A stretch of DNA of 64,000 nucleotides from an uncultured Bacteroidota bacterium (GCA_903819975.1 CAIJFI010000011.1:1-64000), one strand, 5' to 3'. Counted from the stretch's first letter, positions 8,801 through 18,185 are shown. Numbers and translations: made by a program. The notes: a model not told the origin generated them from the sequence alone.

Positions 8801-8896
8801 TTACACGTATTGCCAAATGTTACTTACTTAGCGAAAGTGAGAAACGCTGAGGAGAGTGAAACAAAAGCGGAACACACTGAAGCAAAGAAAGCATAA
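5801..8896 (+). CDS. actB: Alternative complex III subunit ActB, molybdopterin-like and iron-sulfur fusion
   Basis: This is a 1031-aa protein. A twin-arginine motif RRDFLKYLG at residues 47-55 and a following Ala-rich segment suggest Tat export. The central region (about 60-720) resembles a molybdopterin oxidoreductase that in ActB proteins lacks the cofactor. The C-terminal part (about 770-1005) is a four-cluster ferredoxin domain with cysteine groups CNGCGACVVAC, CQHCDNAPCENVC, CIGTRYCANNC and CSFCVQRL...CQQSC. It relays electrons in alternative complex III on the periplasmic side. It lies 66 nt after actA and 26 nt before actC. Confidence 0.95.
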   Translation: MEQNKNWQSFGELNKSAAYNKEVENEFKEELPFVEDHSGFLQAKAPRRDFLKYLGFSTAAAAVAASCEMPIKKAIPFANKPEDIVPGIADYYATTYVQDGDVVSVVAKVRDGRPIKLEGNTLSPITGGGTSARVQASVLDLYDTARLRFPTIGGKEATFEAVDKAIASELSGNAVIVTSSITSPSTKAVIAQFLAKHPGSKHVTYDAVSFSGMLLANEASYGKKVIPSYHFEKAKAIVSLSADFLGTWLSPVEFAKQYAVGKRIDEKNPAMSKHIHFETVASLTGSNADEKYLCRPSEIGAIAVALLSAVKGGEIAGVDAKLKAGIEAAAKALTENKGAALVVAGSNDKDIQVVVNAINDAIGANGTTINFGATANYRQGIDSDFATLVDDMNAGKVNTILFHGANPVYTWPAADKVKSGLAKVKTTISFSGKLDETAAVCNYVIPDHHFLESWGDAEPISGHISFIQPTIAPLFKTRAFQDSLLKWSGDATEYTNYVKNFWSAKLGGENGWNKTLQDGVINPATPVVSGASINSSAVAASLIAVNAVKPSAKIELALYQKVGIGAGQGASNPWLQELPDPVTRATWDNYIIVSPAMAKSLLNIDLNNGGQADAYEVQPPKKVVKLTVDGKSIELPVLIIPGTHPQTVGIAVGYGRAESVGKAVVGTGKNAYPLACIKNGTVNFSCADVTLTVTGETYPVALTQTHFRYDTTQGNRTEVMKEMTLAEYKHNPTEILDEREAETKPYGGLANYEKDATIYPVYDRPGIKWGMSVDLNACNGCGACVVACNAENNVAIVGKPEVLRGHEMHWLRIDKYFSGDMENPKVVFQPLMCQHCDNAPCENVCPVAATNHSSEGLNQMTYNRCIGTRYCANNCPFKVRRFNWADYSGADSFPDNQEGVVNDVVINMNDDLTRMVLNPDVTVRSRGVIEKCSFCVQRLQAAKLDAKKDSRPMVDSDIKVACQQSCPTNAINFGNANDKHSAITKVRVENPNRQFYVLEQLHVLPNVTYLAKVRNAEESETKAEHTEAKKA

Positions 8897-8922
8897 TTTA
8901 AATTAATTAGAAATACAGAGAC

Positions 8923-10365
8923 ATGCATTTAAAGTACGAATCACAACTGCGCGAACCCTTAGTATACGGTAACAAAACCTATGCTCAAGTTACTGAAGAC
9001 ATCGTGCGACCTATCGAAGCCAAACCATCTCGTTTATGGTATATTGGTTTTTTCATTGCTGTTACCTTACTTAGTTTTGGTGCTTACAGTGTGTATCGTG
9101 AGGTTACTTACGGTATTGGTCAGTGGAACTTGAACAAAACAATTGGATGGGGTTGGGATATCACCAACTTCGTATGGTGGGTTGGTATCGGTCACGCTGG
9201 TACTTTAATTTCTGCTGTATTATTATTGTTCCGTCAAGGATGGAGAACTGGTGTTAACCGTGCTGCAGAAGCGATGACAATTTTCGCCGTTATGTGTGCA
9301 GGTCAATTTCCTATCTTCCACATGGGTCGTGTTTGGATGGCTTTCTTCGTAATGCCTTACCCTAACTCACGTGGTCCATTATGGGTGAACTTTAACTCTC
9401 CTTTATTATGGGACGTATTTGCGATCTCTACTTATTTCACTGTATCATTATTATTCTGGTACTCTGGATTATTACCTGACTTTGCAACGGTTCGTGACAG
9501 AGCTAAAACTGCACTTAGAAAAAAATTATATGGTATCGCTGCATTTGGTTGGACTGGTTCAACTAAACATTGGCAAAGACACGAGAGTTTATCTTTAGTA
9601 TTAGCAGGTTTATCTACACCGCTAGTATTATCGGTGCACACAATTGTATCTTTTGACTTCGCAACTTCGGTAATTCCAGGATGGCACACTACTATCTTCC
9701 CTCCTTACTTCGTAGCGGGTGCGATCTTCTCTGGTTTTGCAATGGTGCAAACCTTGTTATTAATTGTAAGAAAAGTTTTCGGTTTGACTGACTATATCAC
9801 TATCGGTCACATCGACTTAATGAATAAAGTAATTGTACTTACTGGTTCTATCGTAGGTATCGCTTACTTAACTGAATTGTTTATGGGTTGGTACTCTCAA
9901 AATAAATATGAAGGTTACACTTTCTGGTATAGCCGTGCTTATTTATTTAGCCCTTATGGTTGGAGCTATTGGGGTATGATGGCTTGTAACGTTTTGTCTC
10001 CTCAAATTTTCTGGTCTAAGAAAATGAGAAGAAACGTTTTCGTTACTTTCTTCATGAGTATCATCGTTAACATTGGTATGTGGTTTGAGCGTTTCGTAAT
10101 TATTGTTACTTCATTATATCGTGATTACTTACCTTCTAGCTGGTCTGTTTATTACAGCCCTAGTATTTGGGAGATTGGTTTTTACGTTGGAACATTTGGT
10201 TTGTTCTTCACTTGCTTCTTCTTATTTGCTAAATACTTCCCAGTAATTGCTGTGGCAGAAATTAAGTACGTATTAAAAAGAAGTGGTGAATCTTATAAAC
10301 CAGAATTTGATGCAATTGAAGCGCAACCGCTTGATTCATTTGTTCACGATCACGCACACCATTAA
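8923..10365 (+). CDS. actC: Alternative complex III subunit ActC (NrfD-like quinol-binding membrane subunit)
   Basis: This is a 480-aa polytopic membrane protein of the NrfD/PsrC family with about ten hydrophobic helices. The region with WWVGIGHAGTLISA matches the conserved quinol-pocket helix of ActC/ActF. In alternative complex III this subunit carries a quinol-oxidising site at the periplasmic surface. The C-terminus is soluble and His-rich (VHDHAHH). It is placed directly between actB and actD, as is usual in Bacteroidota. Confidence 0.95.
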   Translation: MHLKYESQLREPLVYGNKTYAQVTEDIVRPIEAKPSRLWYIGFFIAVTLLSFGAYSVYREVTYGIGQWNLNKTIGWGWDITNFVWWVGIGHAGTLISAVLLLFRQGWRTGVNRAAEAMTIFAVMCAGQFPIFHMGRVWMAFFVMPYPNSRGPLWVNFNSPLLWDVFAISTYFTVSLLFWYSGLLPDFATVRDRAKTALRKKLYGIAAFGWTGSTKHWQRHESLSLVLAGLSTPLVLSVHTIVSFDFATSVIPGWHTTIFPPYFVAGAIFSGFAMVQTLLLIVRKVFGLTDYITIGHIDLMNKVIVLTGSIVGIAYLTELFMGWYSQNKYEGYTFWYSRAYLFSPYGWSYWGMMACNVLSPQIFWSKKMRRNVFVTFFMSIIVNIGMWFERFVIIVTSLYRDYLPSSWSVYYSPSIWEIGFYVGTFGLFFTCFFLFAKYFPVIAVAEIKYVLKRSGESYKPEFDAIEAQPLDSFVHDHAHH

Positions 10366-10387
10366 TTATTAGTTTAAGAAATATACT

Positions 10388-10972
10388 ATGGCACAAAAGA
10401 AATTTGTAGTTGGTTGTTTTGATGATGAAAAAGTCTTGTTTCCTGCAGTTAAGCAAGTGCGTACTGCTGGTTATAAAATTAAAGACGTTTACACTCCGTT
10501 CCCAGTTCATGGTTTAGACCACGCTTTGGGTATGCGTGAAACTAGTTTACATACAGCCGGCTTTATTTATGGTATCACAGGTACAACTACTGCAATTAGT
10601 TGCATTAGCTGGATCTTTACAAAAGATTGGCCTTTGAACATTGGTGGCAAACCTCACTTTGCTTTACCAGCATGGATCCCAATTATATTTGAGTTAACAG
10701 TATTGTTTGCTGCCGTTGGTATGGTGCTTACTTTCTTATACTTATGTCAATTGGCTCCAGGTGTTAAAAAACACCACTTTCATAAAAGAGCTACAGACGA
10801 TTTATTTGTAATGGTTATTGAGTGCACTGAAAAAACAAATGCCGATGACTTAAAAGCATTGTTGAATTCAAATGGCGCTGTTGAATCTGAAATCCAAGTT
10901 GCTGAAGACGGATGGTGGTTTGGAACTTACGATACAGAAAACGATAACTTATATAAGCAAGTAGCTCACTAA
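10388..10972 (+). CDS. actD: Alternative complex III subunit ActD
   Basis: This is a 194-aa protein matching the DUF3341/ActD family. An N-terminal cytoplasmic domain is followed by two hydrophobic helices (about residues 55-75 and 95-118). The C-terminal soluble domain resembles a ferredoxin-like fold. ActD is a structural subunit without cofactors. It has the expected operon position after actC. Confidence 0.92.
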   Translation: MAQKKFVVGCFDDEKVLFPAVKQVRTAGYKIKDVYTPFPVHGLDHALGMRETSLHTAGFIYGITGTTTAISCISWIFTKDWPLNIGGKPHFALPAWIPIIFELTVLFAAVGMVLTFLYLCQLAPGVKKHHFHKRATDDLFVMVIECTEKTNADDLKALLNSNGAVESEIQVAEDGWWFGTYDTENDNLYKQVAH

Positions 10973-10998
10973 TTTTTTTGAATACGATTAAGACAAAC

Positions 10999-11598
10999 AT
11001 GATGAATAAATTTTTAGCAATAACATTTTTAGCCGCAGTAGTTGCATTAACTAGTTGTAGCGATGTGAAGCGTACTCCAGGTTCTATCTATATGCCGGAT
11101 ATGGCGTATAGCCGTGCGTATGAAACTTACGCCGATCATAGCAACCTTACTGAAAAAGGAATCAACTACAACAATATGCCTGTTGCAGGTACGATTGCTC
11201 GTGGTCATGACATGCCTTTTCCAATTGCAAAAGATAAAGTAGGAGATACTGTTAACTATGTTGCTTCTAAAGCAGTACCTAATCCTATCGATTCTTTAAG
11301 TAAAAAAGAAGCTGACGAAGCGGAGCGTTTATATTTAATTAACTGTGGTATTTGTCATGGTGCTAAATTAAATGGTAACGGTCCTTTGTATAAAGATGGT
11401 AATGGTCCTTATCCTGCAAAGCCTGCTACTTTGGTAGGTGATGTTAAATATGAAAGCATGCCTGCTGGTCAAATGTTTTATTCTGTACAATACGGAAAAA
11501 ACTTGATGGGCTCTTATGCTTCTCAATTAAGCAGACATCAACGCTGGATGATTATCCGTTACATTAAGGATAAACAAGCAGCAGCTAAAAAAGGGTAA
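10999..11598 (+). CDS. actE: Alternative complex III subunit ActE, monohaem cytochrome c lipoprotein
   Basis: This protein of about 199 aa has a lipoprotein signal (ALTSC lipobox) and one haem-c site CGICH at about residue 116. The later Met in YGKNLMGSYA is a candidate axial ligand. ActE passes electrons from ActA towards the oxidase. A TTG 21 nt upstream could extend the frame, but the ATG pair at 10999/11002 gives a normal signal peptide. A neighbouring cytochrome oxidase gene cluster supports direct coupling. Confidence 0.92.
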   Translation: MMNKFLAITFLAAVVALTSCSDVKRTPGSIYMPDMAYSRAYETYADHSNLTEKGINYNNMPVAGTIARGHDMPFPIAKDKVGDTVNYVASKAVPNPIDSLSKKEADEAERLYLINCGICHGAKLNGNGPLYKDGNGPYPAKPATLVGDVKYESMPAGQMFYSVQYGKNLMGSYASQLSRHQRWMIIRYIKDKQAAAKKG

Positions 11599-11663
11599 GA
11601 CGCTAATATATTTGAATAAAAATCACAGAGGTAAGATTTTAAAAAGATTATAAATAAGAAACG

Positions 11664-12893
11664 ATGGCATCTATTAAAGAGCAATTTGAAATTCCTGGTA
11701 AATTAAAAACATGGGCTTATGCTTTAATCGGCATTGGCGGTGTTGCCTTATTTTATGGTATGTTTACCAAAGGATTCAGCACAGACGAACATGAGCAAGT
11801 GCACTTTTGGGGTACTTTAATGTACAACACTATCTTCTGGACTTTAGTAACCAATGCTGCAATGTTCTTTTTATGTTTCAGCACTATGGCACAAGCTGCT
11901 TGGATGCAATCTTTCCGCAGAATTGCCGAAGCTATTTCAACTTTAGTACCTGTATTTGGTAGCATTACTTTTGCAGTATTAATATATGTAGTGGTTAGCG
12001 AAAAGCACCACATTTACCATTGGTTAGATGCAGCAGCTGTTGCAAAAGATCCAATTCTAAAAGGTAAAGCTGGTTTCTTAAACCCTACTTTCTTTATTAT
12101 CTGGACTACTTTAGCAATTGCTTTATGGTCTTATTTCGGTTACAGAATGCGTCAAATTTCTCGCGAAGCAGACGAAAATCCAATGGATGCAGAAACTGCA
12201 AAAAGTTTCAACATCCGTAGCATGACTCGTTCTGGATTTTTCTTAGTGTGGTTTGGTTTAACAGTAGCAAGTACTGTTCCTTGGTTATGGTTAATGAGTA
12301 TCGACGCTCATTGGTATTCTACTATGTATAGCTGGTATACTTTTGCAAGTTCTTTTGTTGCAGGTATGGCATTGATTGCACTTTGGGTAATCTATGTAAA
12401 AAACAAAGGCTATTTAGAATTAACAAATTCTGAGCACTTACATGACATTGCAAAATTCATGTTCGCGTTCTCTATCTTCTGGACTTATTTATGGTTCTCT
12501 CAATACATGCTTATTTGGTACGCTAACATTCCTGAGGAAACAGTTTACTTTAAACACCGTGTTCAAGGTGCTTACAAACCTATCTTCTTCTTGAATTTAG
12601 TAGTTAACTTTTTAGCTCCATTATTGATTTTAATGAAACGTTCTGCTAAAAGAAACTTCACATTGGTGGCGTTCATGGCAGTATTGATTTTGTTTGGTCA
12701 CTGGATTGATTTTTACCAAATGGTTATGGGTAGCTTGATGAAAGATCATGTTACTTTAGGTTGGTTGGACTTTGGTATTTTAGGTTTCTTTGTTGGTGTT
12801 TTAATTTTAATGGTAGCACGTTCTTTAGCGAGCAAACCATTGATTGCTAAAAACCATCCGTTCTTAAAAGAAAGTATTATTCACCAAGTATAA
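11664..12893 (+). CDS. actF: Alternative complex III subunit ActF (NrfD-like membrane subunit)
   Basis: This is a 409-aa membrane protein, the second NrfD-like subunit of alternative complex III, with about ten hydrophobic segments. It resembles ActC in overall plan (HFWGTLMYNTIFW near the N-terminus, histidines in SEKHHIYHW). ActF is thought to lack its own active quinol site and may take part in proton movement. It is followed after 50 nt by the oxidase subunit II gene. Confidence 0.93.
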   Translation: MASIKEQFEIPGKLKTWAYALIGIGGVALFYGMFTKGFSTDEHEQVHFWGTLMYNTIFWTLVTNAAMFFLCFSTMAQAAWMQSFRRIAEAISTLVPVFGSITFAVLIYVVVSEKHHIYHWLDAAAVAKDPILKGKAGFLNPTFFIIWTTLAIALWSYFGYRMRQISREADENPMDAETAKSFNIRSMTRSGFFLVWFGLTVASTVPWLWLMSIDAHWYSTMYSWYTFASSFVAGMALIALWVIYVKNKGYLELTNSEHLHDIAKFMFAFSIFWTYLWFSQYMLIWYANIPEETVYFKHRVQGAYKPIFFLNLVVNFLAPLLILMKRSAKRNFTLVAFMAVLILFGHWIDFYQMVMGSLMKDHVTLGWLDFGILGFFVGVLILMVARSLASKPLIAKNHPFLKESIIHQV

Positions 12894-12943
12894 TAATTGG
12901 ACCCAGTACTATAATTGATTTAGAAATAACGAATTAAAGAATT

Positions 12944-13999
12944 ATGAGTTTATATTTATCTATTGCAATCATCGCCCTTATCTACGTGGTAATTTTCCAA
13001 ATTGCCAAGGCGAGTGAATATGTATCTATCCTAAAAGGAGAAGAGAATAGCCGTAAGCAAAACAACAAGATCAATGGTTTCTTGATGATTGCGTTTTTAG
13101 TGCTTGGTTTTATTGGCGTGTACGTTTGTAACGACCTTCTTTTTAGCAAAACTTTATTAGCACACGAAGCTGCAAGTATTCAAGGTGAAAAGTTGGACCA
13201 AATGCTTTGGATTACGCTAGCTATTACAGGTATTGTATTTATTGCTACTCAAATTTTATTATTTTGGTTTGCATATAAATACCAAGAAAACGAAAACAGA
13301 AAAGTATTCTTCTTTGCACATAGCACTAAGTTGGAATTAATCTGGACTGCGATTCCTGCAATCACTTTAACTATTTTAGTAATTTTTGGTTTACGTAACT
13401 GGTTCTTCTTTACTGGTGATGCTCCAAAAAATGCAATGGTGGTAGAAGTTACTGGAAAGCAATTTGGATGGATCTTCCGCTACCCAGGAAAAGATGCTGT
13501 GTTCGGTAAAAAATATTATAAAAACATTGACCCAGCTACTAACTCGGTTGGTATTCTTTGGGATGATAAATTTGCACAAGACGATATCTTGACTGAACAA
13601 ACAATGTATGTTGTTAAAGGTCAGCCAGTAAAATTAATTATTGGTTCAAGAGACGTTATTCATGATGTAGGTTTGTCAGCATTCCGTTTAAAGATGGATG
13701 CGGTACCTGGTATTCCAACTACTATGTGGTTTACACCTAAGTTCACAACAAAAGAAATGAGAGAAATTACGGGCAACCCTAATTATACTTATGAAATTTC
13801 TTGTGATCAAATGTGTGGCAATGGTCACTATTCTATGAAGGGAGTGATTGAAGTGGTAGAGCAAGAAGAGTATGACTTATGGATGGCTAAGCAAAAGCCT
13901 CAATATTTTGTTGCTTATCCCGAAAAGGATCCTAGCGCTGCTCCAGCAACAACTGTTGCAAAAGACAGCACTTCGAAAGCAACAACAGCAAAAATGTAA
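12944..13999 (+). CDS. coxB: Cytochrome c oxidase subunit II
   Basis: This is a 351-aa protein with four N-terminal hydrophobic segments, more than the usual two, and a C-terminal cupredoxin domain. The CuA ligands are visible as an upstream His (DVIHDVGL) and the cluster CDQMCGNGHYSM (Cys, Cys, His, Met). CuA accepts electrons from cytochrome c and passes them to subunit I. No fused haem-c domain is present, so electrons probably come from ActE/ActA. The tail is Ala/Thr-rich and low-complexity. Confidence 0.95.
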   Translation: MSLYLSIAIIALIYVVIFQIAKASEYVSILKGEENSRKQNNKINGFLMIAFLVLGFIGVYVCNDLLFSKTLLAHEAASIQGEKLDQMLWITLAITGIVFIATQILLFWFAYKYQENENRKVFFFAHSTKLELIWTAIPAITLTILVIFGLRNWFFFTGDAPKNAMVVEVTGKQFGWIFRYPGKDAVFGKKYYKNIDPATNSVGILWDDKFAQDDILTEQTMYVVKGQPVKLIIGSRDVIHDVGLSAFRLKMDAVPGIPTTMWFTPKFTTKEMREITGNPNYTYEISCDQMCGNGHYSMKGVIEVVEQEEYDLWMAKQKPQYFVAYPEKDPSAAPATTVAKDSTSKATTAKM

Positions 14000-14066
14000 T
14001 TGTAACATTTAATTGAAAGATTAATAGTTTAATAAAAAGAAATAAAACTTATTTAAATATAACGGT

Positions 14067-15863
14067 ATGAGTCACGAAGCAGTTTTACATGGACACGAGG
14101 GTCACGATGATCACGCACACCACGAACATCATGAAACATTCTTATCCAAATATGTGTTCAGTATGGACCATAAAATGATCGCGAAGCAATTCTTGATCAC
14201 TGGTATGGTTTGGGCAGTATTAGGCGGATTAATGAGTGTACTTTTCCGTTTACAATTAGGTTATCCAGAAGCTAGTTTTCCTTTCTTGGAATCTATCTTA
14301 GGTAAATGGGCTAAAGGTGGTCAAATTACTCCAGAAGCGTATTACGCTTTAGTTACTACACACGGTACCGTTTTGGTATTCTTTGTATTAACAGCGGGCT
14401 TGTCTGGTACTTTTGCCAACTTCTTAATTCCATTACAAATTGGTGCTCGTGATATGGCTTCTCCATTCATGAACATGTTATCATACTGGTTCTTCTTTGC
14501 TGCTAGTATTGTAATGTTATCTAGCATGTTTGTTGAAACAGGACCATTTAGTGGTGGTTGGACTGCATATCCTCCATTGTCTGCATTAGGTGATGCATCT
14601 CCAGGTTCTAAATCTGGTATGGACTTGTGGATTATTGCAATGGCATTGTTTGTTGTATCTTCTTTATTAGGAGGTCTTAACTACATCGCAACTATTTTAA
14701 ACATGCGTACAAAAGGGATGAGCATGACGCGTTTACCTTTAACGATTTGGGCATTGTTCTTTACAGCGGTATTAGGTGTATTATCTTTCCCAGTATTATT
14801 GTCTGGTTTTATCTTATTAATTTTTGATAGAAATTTTGGTACTTCTTTCTATCTATCTGATATTTTTGTGAATGGTGTTGGTGCATTATCTAACGAAGGT
14901 GGTAGTGCAATTTTATATCAACATTTATTCTGGTTCTTGGGTCACCCTGAGGTTTACATTATCTTATTACCTGCCATGGGTATGGTATCTGAGATCATGT
15001 CTGTAAATTCTCGTAAACCTATCTTTGGTTATATGGCTATGTTAGGTTCTTTATTCGCTATTGCAGTATTGGCCTTCTTAGTTTGGGCGCATCACATGTT
15101 CGTAACAGGATTAAATCCTTTCTTAGGTTCTGTGTTCGTGCTGTTAACTTTATTAATTGCCGTTCCTTCTGCTATTAAAGTATTTAACTGGTTAACTACT
15201 TTATGGAGAGGTAATATCCGTTTCACTCCAGGTATGTTGTTTGCAATTGGTTTTGTAAGCTTATTTATTTCTGGTGGTTTAACAGGTATCTGGTTAGGTA
15301 ACGCTGCATTAGATATTCACTTACACGATACTTACTTTGTAATTGCGCATTTCCATATTGTAATGGGTGTGGCAAGTATGTTTGGTATGTTCGCAGGTGT
15401 ATACCACTGGTTCCCTAAAATGTATGGTCGTTACATGAATAACTCTTTAGCGTACATTCACTTTTGGGTGACTATGGCTGGTGCTTACATGATTTTCTGG
15501 CCTATGCACTATGAAGGTTTAGCTGGTATGCCTCGTCGTTATTTTGACTACAGCATCTGGGAAAGCTTCAAACAATTTGCTGACTTAAACCGTTTCATTA
15601 GTACTGTTGCAATGATCGTGTTTGCTACGCAACTTTTATTCTTAATGAACTTCTTCTATTCTATTTTCAAAGGACGTAAAGTAACAACTCAAAATCCTTG
15701 GCAAGCAAATACATTAGAGTGGACTACTCCAATTAGACCTGGTCACGGAAACTGGCCTGGCGAAATTCCTGAAGTACACCGTTGGCCTTATGATTACGGT
15801 AAGGATGGTGTTGACTTTATCCCACAAGATGTTCCAGTGGGCGAGAACGAAACTAGTCACTAA
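14067..15863 (+). CDS. coxA: Cytochrome c oxidase subunit I
   Basis: This is a 598-aa haem-copper oxidase subunit I with twelve-helix topology. Key motifs are GHPEVYI (His-Tyr crosslink plus Glu of the D-pathway), WAHHMF (CuB histidines) and HDTYFVIAHFHIVM (haem ligands). The GHPEVYI motif suggests an A-type oxidase. The N-terminus carries a His-rich stretch (about residues 9-23) that could bind metal. It follows coxB within the same operon, and a hairpin lies directly downstream. Confidence 0.97.
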   Translation: MSHEAVLHGHEGHDDHAHHEHHETFLSKYVFSMDHKMIAKQFLITGMVWAVLGGLMSVLFRLQLGYPEASFPFLESILGKWAKGGQITPEAYYALVTTHGTVLVFFVLTAGLSGTFANFLIPLQIGARDMASPFMNMLSYWFFFAASIVMLSSMFVETGPFSGGWTAYPPLSALGDASPGSKSGMDLWIIAMALFVVSSLLGGLNYIATILNMRTKGMSMTRLPLTIWALFFTAVLGVLSFPVLLSGFILLIFDRNFGTSFYLSDIFVNGVGALSNEGGSAILYQHLFWFLGHPEVYIILLPAMGMVSEIMSVNSRKPIFGYMAMLGSLFAIAVLAFLVWAHHMFVTGLNPFLGSVFVLLTLLIAVPSAIKVFNWLTTLWRGNIRFTPGMLFAIGFVSLFISGGLTGIWLGNAALDIHLHDTYFVIAHFHIVMGVASMFGMFAGVYHWFPKMYGRYMNNSLAYIHFWVTMAGAYMIFWPMHYEGLAGMPRRYFDYSIWESFKQFADLNRFISTVAMIVFATQLLFLMNFFYSIFKGRKVTTQNPWQANTLEWTTPIRPGHGNWPGEIPEVHRWPYDYGKDGVDFIPQDVPVGENETSH

Positions 15864-15871
15864 TATTTTTG

Positions 15872-15903
15872 ATTATGCCCTGTTTGATCAGGGCATAATT
15901 ATT
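15872..15903 (+). terminator. Hairpin terminator or attenuator between coxA and cyoE
   Basis: An 11-bp perfect stem (ATTATGCCCTG with its complement) and a 6-nt loop are followed by a T-rich but interrupted tract. It may reduce, rather than stop, transcription into cyoE. Confidence 0.65.
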
Positions 15904-15961
15904 TTATCTCTGATTATAGGTTTATATTTTTTTTCGGTTTTATTTATTGACAAACTTTTTT

Positions 15962-16819
15962 GTGAAAGCAACTTTAAAAAATTACGGACAGCTTATGAAG
16001 TTTACACTCAGTTTTACTGTAGTGTTTACTTGCGTAATTTGCTTTCAGCTAGCACCTAATATTAAAGGTTTTGATTGGTTTAATATTTTGCTTTTAACTT
16101 TTGCAGGTCTTTGTATTACAGGAAGCGCTAACGCTATTAATCAGGCTGTTGAAAAAGATACCGATGCGCAAATGAAACGCACTAGCACTCGTCCTGTTGC
16201 TGCTGGTAGATTAACTCAAAAGCAAGCTTATATTTTTGCAATCATTACAGGTGTTTTGGGTGTTGGTCTAATGCTGTATTTTAATATTGCATCTGCATTG
16301 CTTTCGGCGTTTAGTTTATTTTTATATGCATTTATTTATACGCCATTAAAAAAAATAAATTCAATTGCAGTTTTGGTTGGTGCTTTTCCTGGTGCCATTC
16401 CTTGTTTAATTGGATGGGTTGCCGCTACCAACGAATTTAGCGCAGGTGGTTGGATTTTATTATTAATACAATTCTTATGGCAGTTCCCACATTTTTGGGC
16501 AATTGCTTGGGTTTCACATACGGATTATTCCAAAGTAGGTTTTAAATTATTACCTGCTAAGGAAGGACCAACACGTTTCACTGCCTTGCAATCTATTATG
16601 TATGCAGTGTTAATGGTACCTGTTGGTTTCTTACCACACTACTTAGGCATGACAGGAACTTGGAGCATGTGGGTAGTATTGGTTGCAAATATTTTTATCG
16701 TGGTTCAATGTGTTAGATTATATCAAAACATGGGTGTGCCTGCTGCACGTCGTGTAATGTTTAGCAGTTACATTTATTTACCAATTGTTTATTTAGCCTT
16801 GTTGGCAGATAAATTATAA
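15962..16819 (+). CDS. cyoE: Protohaem IX farnesyltransferase (haem O synthase)
   Basis: This is a UbiA-family polytopic membrane enzyme of about 285 aa that makes haem O from haem B, needed for the oxidase. The Asp-rich prenyl-diphosphate motif is visible as NAINQAVEKDTDAQMKRT. The family signature TRPVAAGRL follows. The start is uncertain: GTG at 15962, TTG at 15947 and ATG at 15995 are in frame. I prefer 15962 because the residues after it align with the family before the first helix, which the ATG would truncate. Confidence 0.9.
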   Translation: MKATLKNYGQLMKFTLSFTVVFTCVICFQLAPNIKGFDWFNILLLTFAGLCITGSANAINQAVEKDTDAQMKRTSTRPVAAGRLTQKQAYIFAIITGVLGVGLMLYFNIASALLSAFSLFLYAFIYTPLKKINSIAVLVGAFPGAIPCLIGWVAATNEFSAGGWILLLIQFLWQFPHFWAIAWVSHTDYSKVGFKLLPAKEGPTRFTALQSIMYAVLMVPVGFLPHYLGMTGTWSMWVVLVANIFIVVQCVRLYQNMGVPAARRVMFSSYIYLPIVYLALLADKL

Positions 16820-16847
16820 ATTAAGTGCATTAATAAATTTTGAAACT

Positions 16848-17423
16848 ATGACAACCGAATTATTAACAGAAAAGAAAAAAACACATCCGTACATGTTTTT
16901 TTTGTGGGCGGGATTGGGAAGTATAGTAATGATGTTTGCTGGTTTAACTAGTGCTTACATTGTTAAAAAAAGTCAAGCCAATTGGTTAGACTTTGAAATG
17001 CCTAATGTATTCATGATTTCTACGGTAGTGATTTTGGTGAGTAGCTTTACCATTCAAATGGCAGCAAAAAAGTTTAAGGAGCAAAACGAAAACCAATACC
17101 GTGGATTTTTATCGGTAACCGCTATCTTGGGTGTGGTTTTTATAGTTATGCAAATTCAGGGCTTTTTGGCTTTGCAAGCGAACAGCATTGCCTTGATTGG
17201 TCCAAGGAGTAATTCAGCAGCGTCCTTCTTATTCGTAATTACGGTTTTGCACCTAATTCACGTACTTGGAGGCATAATTGCCCTAATTTGGATTAGTTTT
17301 AGGTCATTTTCCAGTAAAAACAGCATGAAAAACGACTTGCCGGTTAAATTGATTTCCAATTACTGGCATTTTGTAGATATACTGTGGGTATACCTTTTTG
17401 TATTCCTACATTGGGTTGGCTAA
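16848..17423 (+). CDS. coxC: Cytochrome c oxidase subunit III-like protein (short copy)
   Basis: This is a 191-aa membrane protein with five hydrophobic segments, matching the haem-copper oxidase subunit III family. The C-terminal SNYWHFVDILWVYLF is the conserved last helix. It is shorter and more divergent than the second subunit III gene immediately downstream. Paired subunit III genes are common in this phylum. Confidence 0.9.
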   Translation: MTTELLTEKKKTHPYMFFLWAGLGSIVMMFAGLTSAYIVKKSQANWLDFEMPNVFMISTVVILVSSFTIQMAAKKFKEQNENQYRGFLSVTAILGVVFIVMQIQGFLALQANSIALIGPRSNSAASFLFVITVLHLIHVLGGIIALIWISFRSFSSKNSMKNDLPVKLISNYWHFVDILWVYLFVFLHWVG

Positions 17424-17498
17424 ACCCAAAAAAAGTAGGGTATTTTGACGTAAATATCCTTGTTAGCCAATATTTTTGCAATGAAATCGAAACAGCAC

Positions 17499-18185
17499 AT
17501 GTCAAATGTAACAACCGCTTCAACAACTGAAGCAAAATTGTGGGGAGGAGGAAAAAGCCCTTTTAATGTAGAGTACGGAAAAGTAATGATGTGGTACTTT
17601 TTAATGAGTGACGCATTTACTTTTGGCGCTTTCTTAATTGCTTATGGAACCGTACGTTTTTCAACAAACGGATGGCCTGACCCTAACGCAGTATTTAAAA
17701 GTTATCCTTTTGCAGGTGAAGGTACGAATGCACCATTGGTGTTTGTAAGTATCATGACTTTCATTTTGATCATCAGTTCTGTAACAATGGTGTTAGCAGT
17801 GCATGCTGGTAAAATGATGGACAAGAAAGGTGTTGTTAGAAATATGATCTTTACAATTATTGGTGGTATTGCTTTCTTAAGCTGTCAGGCTTGGGAGTGG
17901 AATCACTTACATAGCGAAGGTGCATGGTGGGGTATGAATCCATTTATGAATGGTGACGGAACAGCTTCAACTAGCAACTTCACTAACTTCTTTTTTACCA
18001 TTACTGGTTTCCACGGTTTCCACGTATTTAGTGGTGTGGTTATTAATATCATTATGCTAATCATGACCTTGTTAAACAAGTTTGAAGATAGAGGTCATTA
18101 TTTAATGATTGAAAAAGCAGGATTGTACTGGCACTTTGTAGACTTAGTGTGGGTATTTGTATTCACTTGCTTCTATTTATTATAA
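17499..18185 (+). CDS. coxC: Cytochrome c oxidase subunit III
   Basis: This protein of about 228 aa is of the subunit III family. Conserved features are MMWYFLMSDAFTFGAFL near the start, the Glu-containing helix (QAWEWNHL), FHGFHVFSG and the terminal WHFVDLVWVFVF. It has about six helices. ATGs at 17481 and 17499 are both possible; I used 17499 because homologues typically begin with a short Ser/Thr-rich leader like MSNVTTAS. It stabilises subunit I. Confidence 0.93.
   Translation: MSNVTTASTTEAKLWGGGKSPFNVEYGKVMMWYFLMSDAFTFGAFLIAYGTVRFSTNGWPDPNAVFKSYPFAGEGTNAPLVFVSIMTFILIISSVTMVLAVHAGKMMDKKGVVRNMIFTIIGGIAFLSCQAWEWNHLHSEGAWWGMNPFMNGDGTASTSNFTNFFFTITGFHGFHVFSGVVINIIMLIMTLLNKFEDRGHYLMIEKAGLYWHFVDLVWVFVFTCFYLL

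Noticed and set aside
15790-16059. Plus-strand frame across the coxA end and cyoE start
   Set aside because: It overlaps coxA and cyoE in another frame, crosses the hairpin at 15872 and shows no motif.
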